Program-made: the position numbers and the translations under genes
Notes under the pieces: model-generated
What the model was told of the DNA's origin: nothing
Seen by the model: the letters and a program-made list of their open reading frames with translations, nothing else
Database searches by the model: none
Shown: in pieces, positions 1 to 5,228 of the stretch
Layout of the letters: each line of letters opens with the position of its first letter
Position numbering within the stretch: the first letter of the stretch is position 1
Origin: DASQUP01 sp035641235
GTDB lineage: Bacteria; Actinomycetota; CADDZG01; WHSQ01
Assembly: GCA_035641235.1 (NCBI GenBank)
Contig: DASQUP010000194.1
Location: 1 to 5,228 of the forward strand
Length of the DNA stretch: 5,228 nucleotides
Reading direction: 5' to 3'

Positions 1-18
1 GTGAGAACAGACAGTTCG
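1..18. repeat. Partial copy (right half) of a hairpin-forming dispersed repeat
   Basis: Bases 1-18 align, with small gaps, to the right half of the repeat copy at 5110-5159. They share GTGA, then GAAC, then the 11-base core CAGACAGTTCG up to short gaps (the core itself is at 8-18). The left half would lie outside the window. The element starts about 20 bases past the stop of the 291-residue gene on the minus strand, so it is at the 3' end of that operon, as the other copies are at the 3' end of nfeD. It may act in termination or transcript stabilisation, which is inference. Confidence 0.5.
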
Positions 19-37
19 CCGGTTTCCGCTGATTTGG

Positions 38-913
38 TCAGGCGCGCAACTTTACTTCGAGGATCACGCACTCGTCGCGCCAGCGGCGCGCCGTTTCCTC
101 CGGGAGTCCCGGGATGTTGAGTCGTTTCTCGGCGATCTTCTCGGCGACTTCGTCCCACCGAGGACCGGGTTCGAGCGCTCGGACAGACGCCGGCACATCG
201 GCGACCTGAATGTTCTTGCCCTTCTGCCGGAAGATGATGTCCGCCTCTCGCATCTGCGCGGCGCCGGGCAGAGTCTGCTGCCGCTCACCCGATAAGACGT
301 AGATAAGCCCGGACTTGTTGTCGTACAGGTACCACACAGGCATCGTCTGTTCGCGTCCCGCATGCATCCAACGCATCCACAAGATGGTGGACTTCTTCAG
401 GGACTCCTGGAGGGCGGCGCTGGTGGACCGGCCGGCGAGCGACTCGTAGTGAGCCTCCCACGAGACGGCCGGATCGATCTCGTAGACGACGTCCTCCCAC
501 GTCGTATCCGTCGCCGTGAGCGTGTACCAGGCCGACAGATTGAAGAACCCCTCCACCGCCTCCTTCGGCGTCGCGTAATCGCGGTAGTAAGCGAGTTCCA
601 CGTCTCCGTCGGCACGTTCGAGGAAACACAACACCCAGTTGCGCTGGGCGAGTGATACATAACACTCAGTCCAGTGCCGGCGAGGCCGGGGAACGTCAAG
701 GTGAATCCCGAGACAGTCGCCCTCGATCTCGACCTGGAAGGGAGTCCAGTACACCTGGACCACTCGCTTGACGTTGAACTCCGGGCGCACGCGCATGATC
801 GCGGGTGCGTCGCCTTCGCTCCGGGGCTTAACGCCGTGACGCCCGATGCCGCGCGCCACCTCTTCGACGATGGGCGCAAACCGCCTGGCGAGTGCCTGCT
901 CTGCGATCGACAT
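38..913 (-). CDS. Hypothetical two-domain protein with probable C-terminal pyridoxamine-phosphate-oxidase-like (flavin/F420 split-barrel) domain
   Basis: This is a soluble protein of 291 residues with no signal peptide or membrane helix. The C-terminal part (about 165-290) has the look of the FMN/F420-binding split-barrel family. A strand with a tryptophan-rich start (WMRW, 180-183) leads to PVWYLYD (192-198), a strand ending in VLSGERQ (206-212), then alternating strands and a closing hydrophobic strand (ECVILEVKL, 281-289). This assignment is by pattern only and no cofactor residue is proven. The N-terminal part (1-160) is not recognised; it is rich in Trp and Tyr and has short beta-like stretches (50-63, 84-98, 104-110). 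The ATG overlaps the TGA of the upstream sdhC-like gene by one base (TGATG, 915-911). No Shine-Dalgarno sequence precedes it, so it is probably translated by coupling. It is the last gene of the operon seen here. Its role next to a respiratory anchor is unknown; a redox enzyme is only a guess. Confidence 0.8.
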   Translation of the reverse strand: MSIAEQALARRFAPIVEEVARGIGRHGVKPRSEGDAPAIMRVRPEFNVKRVVQVYWTPFQVEIEGDCLGIHLDVPRPRRHWTECYVSLAQRNWVLCFLERADGDVELAYYRDYATPKEAVEGFFNLSAWYTLTATDTTWEDVVYEIDPAVSWEAHYESLAGRSTSAALQESLKKSTILWMRWMHAGREQTMPVWYLYDNKSGLIYVLSGERQQTLPGAAQMREADIIFRQKGKNIQVADVPASVRALEPGPRWDEVAEKIAEKRLNIPGLPEETARRWRDECVILEVKLRA

Positions 914-915
914 CA
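911..915 (-). promoter_or_regulatory. TGATG stop/start overlap coupling the sdhC-like gene to the 291-residue gene
   Basis: On the minus strand TGA (915-913) and ATG (913-911) share one base. The bases just upstream of the ATG are pyrimidine-rich (ACCTCCCC) and offer no Shine-Dalgarno site, so reinitiation after the upstream stop is the likely way this start is used. Confidence 0.7.
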
Positions 916-1395
916 GGCGAACGGGGAGGTCTCGTAGGCGGATCGCAGCATAAAGAAGGCAGCCGGAAGGAAACCCGCAAGGAACAAGACGAGCTCCACG
1001 TACGCAAACTGCTTCTGGCGTTGCGCCAGCCGGGGCCAGAAGTCGAACAGGATGATCCTGAGGCCGTTGAGGGCGTGGAATAACACCGCGGCCACAAGTC
1101 CAACCTCAAACGGTTTGAACCACCACTGCTGGTAGAGGCTGATGGTCTCGTCGTACAGCTCGGGGCCGAAGCCGACGGCGAAGGTGTCGATGATGTGGGC
1201 GAAGAGGAAGGCGATCACGGCGACGCCCGTGGCGCGGTGCGCGGCCCACGACCACTGCCCGATCCCACCCCGGTACGCCGTCCCGATGACGCTCCTCCGC
1301 AGGCGGAGGAGATCTACGAGGAGCCACAGGGCAAAGAGGACCGTGCCGATCGTCAGAACGGCAACTGTGCCTTCGATGAGCTTTGCCGCAAGCAT
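913..1395 (-). CDS. sdhC: Succinate dehydrogenase cytochrome b556 subunit-like membrane anchor (SdhC family)
   Basis: The protein has 160 residues. In known complexes SdhC anchors succinate dehydrogenase in the cytoplasmic membrane, binds haem b and helps form the quinone site. Family hallmarks are clear. WSWAAHRATG (48-57) is the quinone-site helix start with the His-Arg pair H53-R54. LFHALNGLRIILFDFW (105-120) is the haem-ligand helix, with H107 at the position of the E. coli SdhC ligand His84. Both blocks closely resemble mycobacterial SdhC as I recall it. Helices are predicted at about 5-28, 52-74, 96-117 and 130-150. The usual family has three, so the N-terminal helix is extra. No sdhD, sdhA or sdhB is in the window; the neighbours are Get3-like ATPases upstream and a split-barrel-like protein downstream. 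The ATG at 1395 is the first possible start after an in-frame TAG. It lacks a Shine-Dalgarno site and is abutted by a hairpin. It could serve a distant sdhAB or a different oxidoreductase. Confidence 0.87.
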   Translation of the reverse strand: MLAAKLIEGTVAVLTIGTVLFALWLLVDLLRLRRSVIGTAYRGGIGQWSWAAHRATGVAVIAFLFAHIIDTFAVGFGPELYDETISLYQQWWFKPFEVGLVAAVLFHALNGLRIILFDFWPRLAQRQKQFAYVELVLFLAGFLPAAFFMLRSAYETSPFA

Positions 1396-1397
1396 GA

Positions 1398-1421
1398 CGA
1401 CCGCATACTAACCCGCGGTCG
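1398..1421 (-). promoter_or_regulatory. Intercistronic 7-bp inverted repeat abutting the sdhC start
   Basis: Bases 1398-1404 (CGACCGC) and 1415-1421 (GCGGTCG) are perfect complements around a 10-base loop. The structure fills almost the whole gap between the bagB stop (1424-1422) and the sdhC ATG (1395), ending two bases before the ATG. No U-tract follows, so it is not a standard terminator. It could influence initiation at sdhC, RNA processing or partial attenuation; this is inference. Confidence 0.45.
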
Positions 1422-2570
1422 CTAGGCCGCGCCGTTGCGCCACTCTTCGGAGAAGAGGCGGTCGGCTATTGCGGAGAGTCCCGTGAAGTCGACAGCCTCC
1501 TGCTCGAGATAGGGCACCCATACCCATCTGTGGCGCGGGATCTTTCGCGCCAGCTCACCGAGGTTCCGGCGCTCGAGTTTCACGACGCGCATGAACGCTT
1601 CCTCGTTGTCCAGGAGCTTGGCTACCAGCCCGCCGGTGGCGCCCTGCTTCTCGAGCCTGGCGAGTTGCCGCGGCTTGACGTCGATTCCGTCTCCATACTG
1701 GGGATGGACGCGGTTTACCACCAGCGCGCCGAAGGGAAGCCCCGATTCATTGAGTCGCGAGGCAAAATCCGTCGCCTCGGCGACTGAGTCCTCCGCCGGC
1801 GAGGTCACGACAATGAAGCTCGTGACATCCGACTGGAGCAGCTGAGCTACTTCTCGAGCTCGCTGTTTGAAACCGTCGTACATGCCCTCGAGGTTGCCGA
1901 AGAACTCCGCCGTGTCCTCGAGGACCTCACCCCCGATGATGCGTTTGACGACACGGAGGAACGCCATCGCGGCGACGTTTGCGACGCGCATGATCCCTCC
2001 GCCTGCCTTGAGGTAGGGCATCAAGAACCATCGGAGCACCCGGCTCTCGAAGAAGTCGGTCAGGCGGCGGGGTGCGTCCAGGAAGTCCAGCGCGTTTCGA
2101 GTGGGCGGCGTATCTATGACGATGAGGTCGAAGCCCCCGTCGGCGTAGATCTCGTAGAGCTTCTCCATCGCCATGTATTCCTGCGTGCCCGACAGCGTGC
2201 TCGAGATGTTCCGGTAGAAGCGGTTGTTGATGATGCGTTCGGCTTGTTCCTGAGTCGGGGCGTACTGCACCACAACATGGTCGAAGGTTGTCTTAGTGTC
2301 GAGCATCATGGCGTGGAGTTCGCCCTTGGGTTGCAGCCCGGCACTCGTGAACTTGCGCTTGTTGACCTTGGAGGGATCGTTGGTGAGCTCCTTGAGTCCC
2401 AACGATGAAGCGAGGCGGCGCGCCGGGTCAATCGTCAGCACGGCCGTCTTCTTACCTTCGATCGCGGCCTGCACGGCGATGGCTGCCGCCGTAGTTGTCT
2501 TGCCGACGCCACCCGAGCCTGCGCACACGATGATCTCTTTGTTGCGGATGATCTCGGAGAGCGGGTTCAC
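1422..2570 (-). CDS. bagB: Get3/ArsA-family ATPase, BagB-like subunit (Rv3680-type)
   Basis: The protein has 382 residues, is a soluble P-loop ATPase, and is the second of a pair. The P-loop is GSGGVGKTT (18-26). Next come a switch I DPARRL (48-53), a family block ELHAMMLD (84-91), TLSGTQEYMAMEKL (125-138) and the Walker B/switch II region LIVIDTPPTRNALDFLD (149-165). VVTSPAEDSVAEA (254-266) lies in the adenine-loop region. These blocks match, from memory, M. tuberculosis Rv3680 (BagB). The Lys that defines the deviant Walker A motif is replaced by Ser19, while the catalytic P-loop Lys24 is kept. There is no CxxC zinc motif and the only Cys is C16, so ArsA-type arsenite binding is unlikely. 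The GTG start overlaps the TGA of the upstream ATPase (GTGA, 2570-2567), and a GGAGG lies four bases before it. The mycobacterial pair is reported to be needed for normal glycerol use; the substrate here is unknown. Confidence 0.9.
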   Translation of the reverse strand: MNPLSEIIRNKEIIVCAGSGGVGKTTTAAAIAVQAAIEGKKTAVLTIDPARRLASSLGLKELTNDPSKVNKRKFTSAGLQPKGELHAMMLDTKTTFDHVVVQYAPTQEQAERIINNRFYRNISSTLSGTQEYMAMEKLYEIYADGGFDLIVIDTPPTRNALDFLDAPRRLTDFFESRVLRWFLMPYLKAGGGIMRVANVAAMAFLRVVKRIIGGEVLEDTAEFFGNLEGMYDGFKQRAREVAQLLQSDVTSFIVVTSPAEDSVAEATDFASRLNESGLPFGALVVNRVHPQYGDGIDVKPRQLARLEKQGATGGLVAKLLDNEEAFMRVVKLERRNLGELARKIPRHRWVWVPYLEQEAVDFTGLSAIADRLFSEEWRNGAA

Positions 2571-2579
2571 AGGGCCTCC
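2567..2579 (-). promoter_or_regulatory. Ribosome site and GTGA overlap deciding the bagB GTG start
   Basis: On the minus strand GGAGG (2579-2575), a four-base spacer and GTG (2570-2568) give a usable ribosome site inside the end of the bagA reading frame. The bagA stop TGA is 2569-2567, a four-base overlap. This supports GTG as the start and coupled, near 1:1 synthesis of the two ATPases. Confidence 0.7.
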
Positions 2580-3559
2580 ACCGCTTCTTCGATTCGATCC
2601 GTCAGGTTCTCGACATCCGGTAGCTCGAGTCCGGCCGAGAAGAGGAACGGCAGCTCGACAACCGGAAAGGACACGCCTCGGTTCAGAGCCTTCAGATGAC
2701 GCGCCTGGATCTCCCGGCGCGAGTTGAGGAAACGCGCATACGACAGCATTGCGTTGACATCATCAAGATCAAGCCGCAATCCGACGTCTTCCGCGCTCTT
2801 GTAGATGTCGTCGAGGTTCCCGGTCTCCAACATCGTTTGGACGATCGTGAGTTCGTCGCTCGTGAAAAGTTTGTCGTAGACCGCGTTGGCAAACACGGGG
2901 CCACACGTCATGCCGAGACGCGTGCGGAGCGCTTCCGCCGTCTCCAGGGTTTCGGCGACGGGCATTTCTTCGGGGATTGTCACGAGGTGGACTCGCGTCC
3001 TCGCCGGGTCTTGGAGCATCTCCATGAGCCAGCTCGCCTGTCTGCGAATGGGTCCGACTCGCACTGCGTCGGATAGGCCCATCGGCGCGGAGAGGAAGGT
3101 GAGCATGTGCCCCGCGGCCGGAGCATCGACGACGATCGTGTCGAATTCGTGTTTCGTGCCGGTCGAGCGGCCCTTCTCCAGGTACCAGATCTTCCCCAGC
3201 ACGAGGATGTCTTTCAGGCCCGGCGCAGCGGTCGTGATGTAGTCGAGGAACTGTGTGCTCGTGAACGCCCGCGAGATCCGCTTCATGTGGTACTGGACCT
3301 CGAGGTACTCGGCGAGCGCCTCCTCCGGCGGGATGTTGACGCCCCAGACGCCGGCCGTGTGCTCCACCGGCTCGTACCCGCTGTGCTCGCCGCCCAGCAG
3401 GCGCGCCAGGGTGCCCTTGCGGTCGACCTCCGCAACACACACCTTCCGGCCGCGGCGCGCCGCAGCCAGGGCGAGGCCGGCCGCGACGGTCGTCTTGCCC
3501 ACGCCGCCCTTGCCGGCGACGATCAGGATCCGTGGGGCGAAGAATTCGTCGAGTTGCAC
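2567..3559 (-). CDS. bagA: Get3/ArsA-family ATPase, BagA-like subunit (Rv3679-type)
   Basis: The protein has 330 residues, is soluble, and is the first gene of the minus-strand operon. The P-loop GKGGVGKTT (16-24) carries both the signature Lys17 and Lys22. The switch I region is VDRKGTLARLLG (45-56): Asp46 is kept but the usual DPA motif is lost. APGLKDILVLGKIW (112-125) is a family block. Walker B/switch II is TIVVDAPAAGH (141-151), and LVTIPEEMPVAETLE (192-206) is the adenine-loop region. The layout matches, from memory, M. tuberculosis Rv3679 (BagA). The only cysteines are C41 and C219, so neither the zinc CxxC of eukaryotic Get3 nor the arsenite-binding cysteines of ArsA are present. Get3 delivers tail-anchored proteins to membranes; whether bacterial pairs do so is unsettled. 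The GTG at 3559 is the only possible start, because an in-frame TAG lies four codons upstream. The Shine-Dalgarno site is at 3579-3572. It is most likely a partner of the overlapping second ATPase in a heterodimer. Confidence 0.9.
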   Translation of the reverse strand: MQLDEFFAPRILIVAGKGGVGKTTVAAGLALAAARRGRKVCVAEVDRKGTLARLLGGEHSGYEPVEHTAGVWGVNIPPEEALAEYLEVQYHMKRISRAFTSTQFLDYITTAAPGLKDILVLGKIWYLEKGRSTGTKHEFDTIVVDAPAAGHMLTFLSAPMGLSDAVRVGPIRRQASWLMEMLQDPARTRVHLVTIPEEMPVAETLETAEALRTRLGMTCGPVFANAVYDKLFTSDELTIVQTMLETGNLDDIYKSAEDVGLRLDLDDVNAMLSYARFLNSRREIQARHLKALNRGVSFPVVELPFLFSAGLELPDVENLTDRIEEAVEAL

Positions 3560-3571
3560 CCACGCTTTCTA

Positions 3572-3579
3572 CCCCCTCC
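3572..3579 (-). promoter_or_regulatory. Shine-Dalgarno site of bagA
   Basis: GGAGGGGG on the minus strand lies 12 bases before the GTG at 3559. The spacing is long, but an in-frame TAG at 3571-3569 excludes any earlier in-frame start. Confidence 0.55.
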
Positions 3580-3580
3580 A

Positions 3581-3637
3581 GCCCGTTCTTTTCTCCTCCA
3601 TGCGCCTGGTAGACGCTCACAGAAGAAAAGAACGGGC
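3581..3637. promoter_or_regulatory. Perfect 14-bp inverted repeat in the bagA/nfeD divergent region
   Basis: The left arm GCCCGTTCTTTTCT (3581-3594) and right arm AGAAAAGAACGGGC (3624-3637) are exact reverse complements separated by 29 bases. The pair occupies the middle of the 94-base gap between the divergent bagA and nfeD starts. It could be a pair of operator half-sites controlling both promoters, or a leader hairpin in whichever transcript crosses it. No convincing -35/-10 pair could be chosen on either strand. The left arm lies next to the bagA Shine-Dalgarno site (one base away), so a hairpin in the bagA leader could affect translation. Confidence 0.6.
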
Positions 3638-3653
3638 GTGGGACGATATAGGT

Positions 3654-5030
3654 ATGCGCATCGCCCGGCTCGTCCTCTCCGTCATAGCCCTGGTTTCGGG
3701 GGTGATGATGCTGCCCGGGGCGGCGTCGGCTCAGGACACCGGGCGCCGCCTGGACGTCATCGAGCTCAAGGGGGTAATCGATCCGACGTCCGCCGACTAT
3801 CTCAGGGGCAGGATCGCGGCCGCCGAGCGGGACGAGGTAGCGGCCGCCGTCATCCAGATGGACACTCCCGGCGGTCTCGACGTTTCGATGCGCGGCATGA
3901 TCCAGAGAATCCTTGCCTCCGATGTGCCCGTGATCGTGTGGGTGGCGCCGCGCGGGGCGCGCGCCGCTTCGGCCGGCACGTTCATTACCTATGCGGCCAA
4001 CCTCGCCTACATGGCGGAGGCGACGGAGATCGGCGCGGCCACGCCCGTCAACCTCGGCGGCGGAGATGTCGACGAGACGCTCGCGCGCAAAGTGACCAAC
4101 GATGCAGTGGCGATGATCACCGAACTGGCGCGCACACGCGGGCGCGATGTCGAGTTCGCCGAGGAAGCGGTGCGCGACGCGGCATCGATCGGCGCGACCG
4201 AGGCTCTCGACCGCAATGTCGTGAACGGCATCGCGTCGTCGCTATCGGCTCTGCTCGAGAGCATGGACGGAGAGTTGGTCGAGTTGGGGGACGGCTCGAG
4301 GAAAACCCTCGAGACTTGGGACGATGCGGCCGGCGCGCCGAGCGTCACCGTTCGCTTCCAGCAGATGAACCTGCTCCAGCGGCTGCTGCACGCAGTAACG
4401 AGTCCCGACATCGCGTACTTCCTGATTCTCATCGGTACGTTTGGCCTGATCTTCGAGCTGTACAACCCGGGCATCGGCCTGGCGGGGATCCTCGGTGGGA
4501 TCTCGTTGCTCCTGGGGTTCTATGCACTCTCGGTGCTGCCGACGAACTGGGTCGGAGCCTTCCTGCTGATCCTCGGGGTGGTCTTCTTCCTGGTCGATCT
4601 CCAAACGGCGGGCCTCGGGATCTGGACGGTGGGGGGAGTGGTGGCGCTCATAGCGGGTGGGCTCCTGCTGTTCGCCGGTGCCGCTCCGGAGGTACAGGTG
4701 AATCCGTGGTCCATCGCCGGAGCCGTCGCCCTGACGCTCGTGTTCTTCGTATCAGTGATGACCGCCGCGCTCCGAGTCCGGCTCCGCCGCCCCATCACCG
4801 GCGAGGAGGCGATGGTCGGAGAGATCGGGGAGGCGAAAACCGACATCGCTCCGGAGGGCACCGTCGTCACGAAGGGCACTCTGTGGCGGGCGCGCACGAT
4901 GGAGACCGGCATCGCCGCGGGCTCCAAGGTGAAGGTCATGGCGACCGAGGGTCTGGTGCTACTGGTTGAGCCGCTCCATGAGGATGAAGAACCGAGTAGA
5001 AGCGAACCGTCTGCAAACAGTCATGGATAG
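3654..5030 (+). CDS. nfeD: Long-form NfeD membrane serine protease (ClpP-class, NfeD1b type)
   Basis: The protein has 458 residues. An N-terminal signal peptide (1-26) ends in an ASA|Q type I cleavage site. A ClpP/SppA-like protease domain (about 33-205) follows, with DTPGG (70-74) at the oxyanion side, the nucleophile Ser106 in AASAGTF, and Lys146 in KVTND. This Ser-Lys dyad matches that of the archaeal homologue PH1510. About five membrane helices follow (251-273, 277-295, 299-316, 325-343, 354-375). A C-terminal NfeD OB-fold (about 383-440) has the typical G-x-V then G-x-L-W-x-A pattern. Relatives cleave membrane proteins such as stomatin and often sit beside an SPFH-domain gene. The ATG at 3654 is chosen because it starts the signal peptide. 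An in-frame ATG at 3600 would add a charged leader, and no strong Shine-Dalgarno site precedes either. The last eight residues and the stop lie inside a dispersed repeat. It is divergent from the Get3-like operon. Confidence 0.92.
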   Translation: MRIARLVLSVIALVSGVMMLPGAASAQDTGRRLDVIELKGVIDPTSADYLRGRIAAAERDEVAAAVIQMDTPGGLDVSMRGMIQRILASDVPVIVWVAPRGARAASAGTFITYAANLAYMAEATEIGAATPVNLGGGDVDETLARKVTNDAVAMITELARTRGRDVEFAEEAVRDAASIGATEALDRNVVNGIASSLSALLESMDGELVELGDGSRKTLETWDDAAGAPSVTVRFQQMNLLQRLLHAVTSPDIAYFLILIGTFGLIFELYNPGIGLAGILGGISLLLGFYALSVLPTNWVGAFLLILGVVFFLVDLQTAGLGIWTVGGVVALIAGGLLLFAGAAPEVQVNPWSIAGAVALTLVFFVSVMTAALRVRLRRPITGEEAMVGEIGEAKTDIAPEGTVVTKGTLWRARTMETGIAAGSKVKVMATEGLVLLVEPLHEDEEPSRSEPSANSHG

Positions 5031-5053
5031 CGTGACTGAGAGCAGTCAGTTCG
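5003..5053. repeat. Hairpin-forming repeat, copy 1, overlapping the nfeD stop
   Basis: Arms CGAACCGTCTGC (5003-5014) and GCAGTCAGTTCG (5042-5053) pair at 10 of 12 positions. Inside them a second stem CAGTCA (5018-5023)/TGACTG (5033-5038) closes a nine-base loop that contains the nfeD TAG (5028-5030). The element matches copy 2 at roughly 39 of 51 aligned columns, best in the right half (GCGTGAC at 5030-5036). It has no U-tract but could end or protect the nfeD transcript. Confidence 0.65.
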
Positions 5054-5109
5054 GCCTGGCGCAGGGGCGGGGCGCAGCGGTCCCCACAAGACTGATCCCG
5101 TCGCTAGAT

Positions 5110-5159
5110 CGAACCGTCTGCCGTGAGTCCCGTATGCGTGACAGAACGCAGACAGTTCG
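5110..5159. repeat. Hairpin-forming repeat, copy 2
   Basis: Arms CGAACCGTCTGC (5110-5121) and GCAGACAGTTCG (5148-5159) pair at 11 of 12 positions around a 26-base spacer. The left arm is identical to that of copy 1, 107 bases earlier, and the spacer shares GCGTGAC (5136-5142) with it. The right half also resembles bases 1-18. It lies between nfeD and the next gene, downstream of one unit and upstream of another, and no T-tract follows. Confidence 0.65.
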
Positions 5160-5178
5160 GGGGTAGCGGGCATAGGCT
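5149..5178 (+). promoter_or_regulatory. Candidate promoter for the gene entering the right edge
   Basis: TAGGCT (5173-5178) fits the actinobacterial -10 pattern TANNNT. Eighteen bases upstream, CAGACA (5149-5154) matches four of six positions of TTGACA and is part of the right arm of repeat copy 2. A start near 5185 would leave a leader of about 35 bases. The -35 is weak, so only the -10 is persuasive. Confidence 0.3.
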
Positions 5179-5219
5179 GAGGCCAAGCACGCATTTAACT
5201 AGGCGAGAGGGTGAAAGGA

Positions 5220-5228
5220 ATGGGCCTT
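5220..5228 (+). CDS. First codons of an unidentified gene, cut by the window edge
   Basis: An ATG at 5220 is followed by only two codons (Met-Gly-Leu). A purine-rich GAGAGGG (5205-5211) lies eight bases upstream, a good ribosome-site spacing. A GTG at 5211 is in frame and is the alternative start. Nothing can be said of the product from the sequence. Long-form nfeD genes are often followed by an SPFH/stomatin-type gene, which makes that a reasonable expectation, but the 190-base gap with repeats and a candidate promoter argues for separate transcription. Confidence 0.35.

Noticed and set aside
6..18. GAAC-N5-GTTC resembling an actinobacterial LexA/SOS box
   Set aside because: The known box has a four-base spacer, and here it is five. 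The site is at a gene 3' end and is explained by the dispersed repeat.
1422..3559. Arsenic-efflux ATPase (ArsA) reading of the two ATPases
   Set aside because: The metalloid-binding cysteines are absent, no arsB, arsD or arsR is nearby, and the pair matches the BagA/BagB layout instead.
3569..3601. Ten-codon leader ORF upstream of bagA (ATG at 3601, TAG at 3571-3569)
   Set aside because: It is in frame with bagA, but no Shine-Dalgarno site precedes it and it is largely the left palindrome arm plus the bagA ribosome site. It is probably fortuitous.
2769..3620. 283-codon minus-strand open frame overlapping bagA
   Set aside because: It is a frame-shifted shadow of bagA with a Gly/Arg/Pro-rich sequence. 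The bagA frame has intact P-loop, switch and Walker B motifs.
3600..3653. Earlier in-frame ATG for nfeD at 3600
   Set aside because: It would put 18 polar and charged residues ahead of a complete signal peptide and includes the right palindrome arm. The ATG at 3654 fits the secretion signal better.
3107..4969. 620-codon open frame on the plus strand across the bagA start and most of nfeD
   Set aside because: It runs antisense to bagA and out of frame through nfeD. Its translation is an Arg/Gly/Asp-rich low-complexity product with no domain, typical of an open shadow frame in high-GC DNA.
5003..5159. Standard Rho-independent terminators or a CRISPR array
   Set aside because: No T-tract follows either hairpin. 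There are only two imperfect copies with a non-spacer-like interval, so neither category fits.
4966..5166. 66-codon open frame after nfeD
   Set aside because: It begins inside the nfeD 3' end and runs through both repeat copies. It has no ribosome site or recognisable domain.

Overview
The window looks like chromosome from a high-GC actinomycete, probably a lineage outside the well-studied mycobacteria and streptomycetes. Codon third positions are rich in G and C, GTG starts are used, and genes are tightly coupled. The two Get3/ArsA-type ATPases and the SdhC-like anchor resemble, by motif recall, the Mycobacterium tuberculosis proteins Rv3679/Rv3680 (BagA/BagB) and SdhC. Assignment below phylum level is inference. 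No database search was run.

Left and centre (38-3559, minus strand): four genes run right to left as one likely operon, bagA-like ATPase, bagB-like ATPase, sdhC-like cytochrome b anchor, then a 291-residue protein with a probable C-terminal flavin/F420 split-barrel domain. bagA and bagB overlap by GTGA. sdhC and the 291-residue gene overlap by TGATG. A 25-base spacer between bagB and sdhC is almost entirely a short inverted repeat. The two ATPases carry complementary departures from the Get3 consensus, which suggests an asymmetric heterodimer.

Divergent control region (3560-3653): about 94 bases separate the operon from a plus-strand nfeD gene. It holds a perfect 14-base inverted repeat with a 29-base spacer, a candidate shared operator or a 5'-leader hairpin.

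Right (3654-5030, plus strand): a long-form NfeD membrane serine protease with signal peptide, ClpP-like domain with Ser-Lys dyad, about five membrane helices and a C-terminal OB-fold.

Right end (5003-5228): two diverged copies of a roughly 50-base hairpin-forming repeat. The first overlaps the nfeD stop codon, and half of a third copy lies at bases 1-18 just past the end of the minus-strand operon. The repeats therefore sit at the 3' ends of both transcription units. A candidate TAGGCT promoter, a ribosome site and the first codons of another gene close the window.

Taken together, this is a membrane-biology neighbourhood: a putative protein-targeting or metabolic ATPase pair, a respiratory membrane anchor and a membrane-protein-cleaving protease. 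Any functional link between the two divergent units is inference from position and the shared intergenic palindrome.
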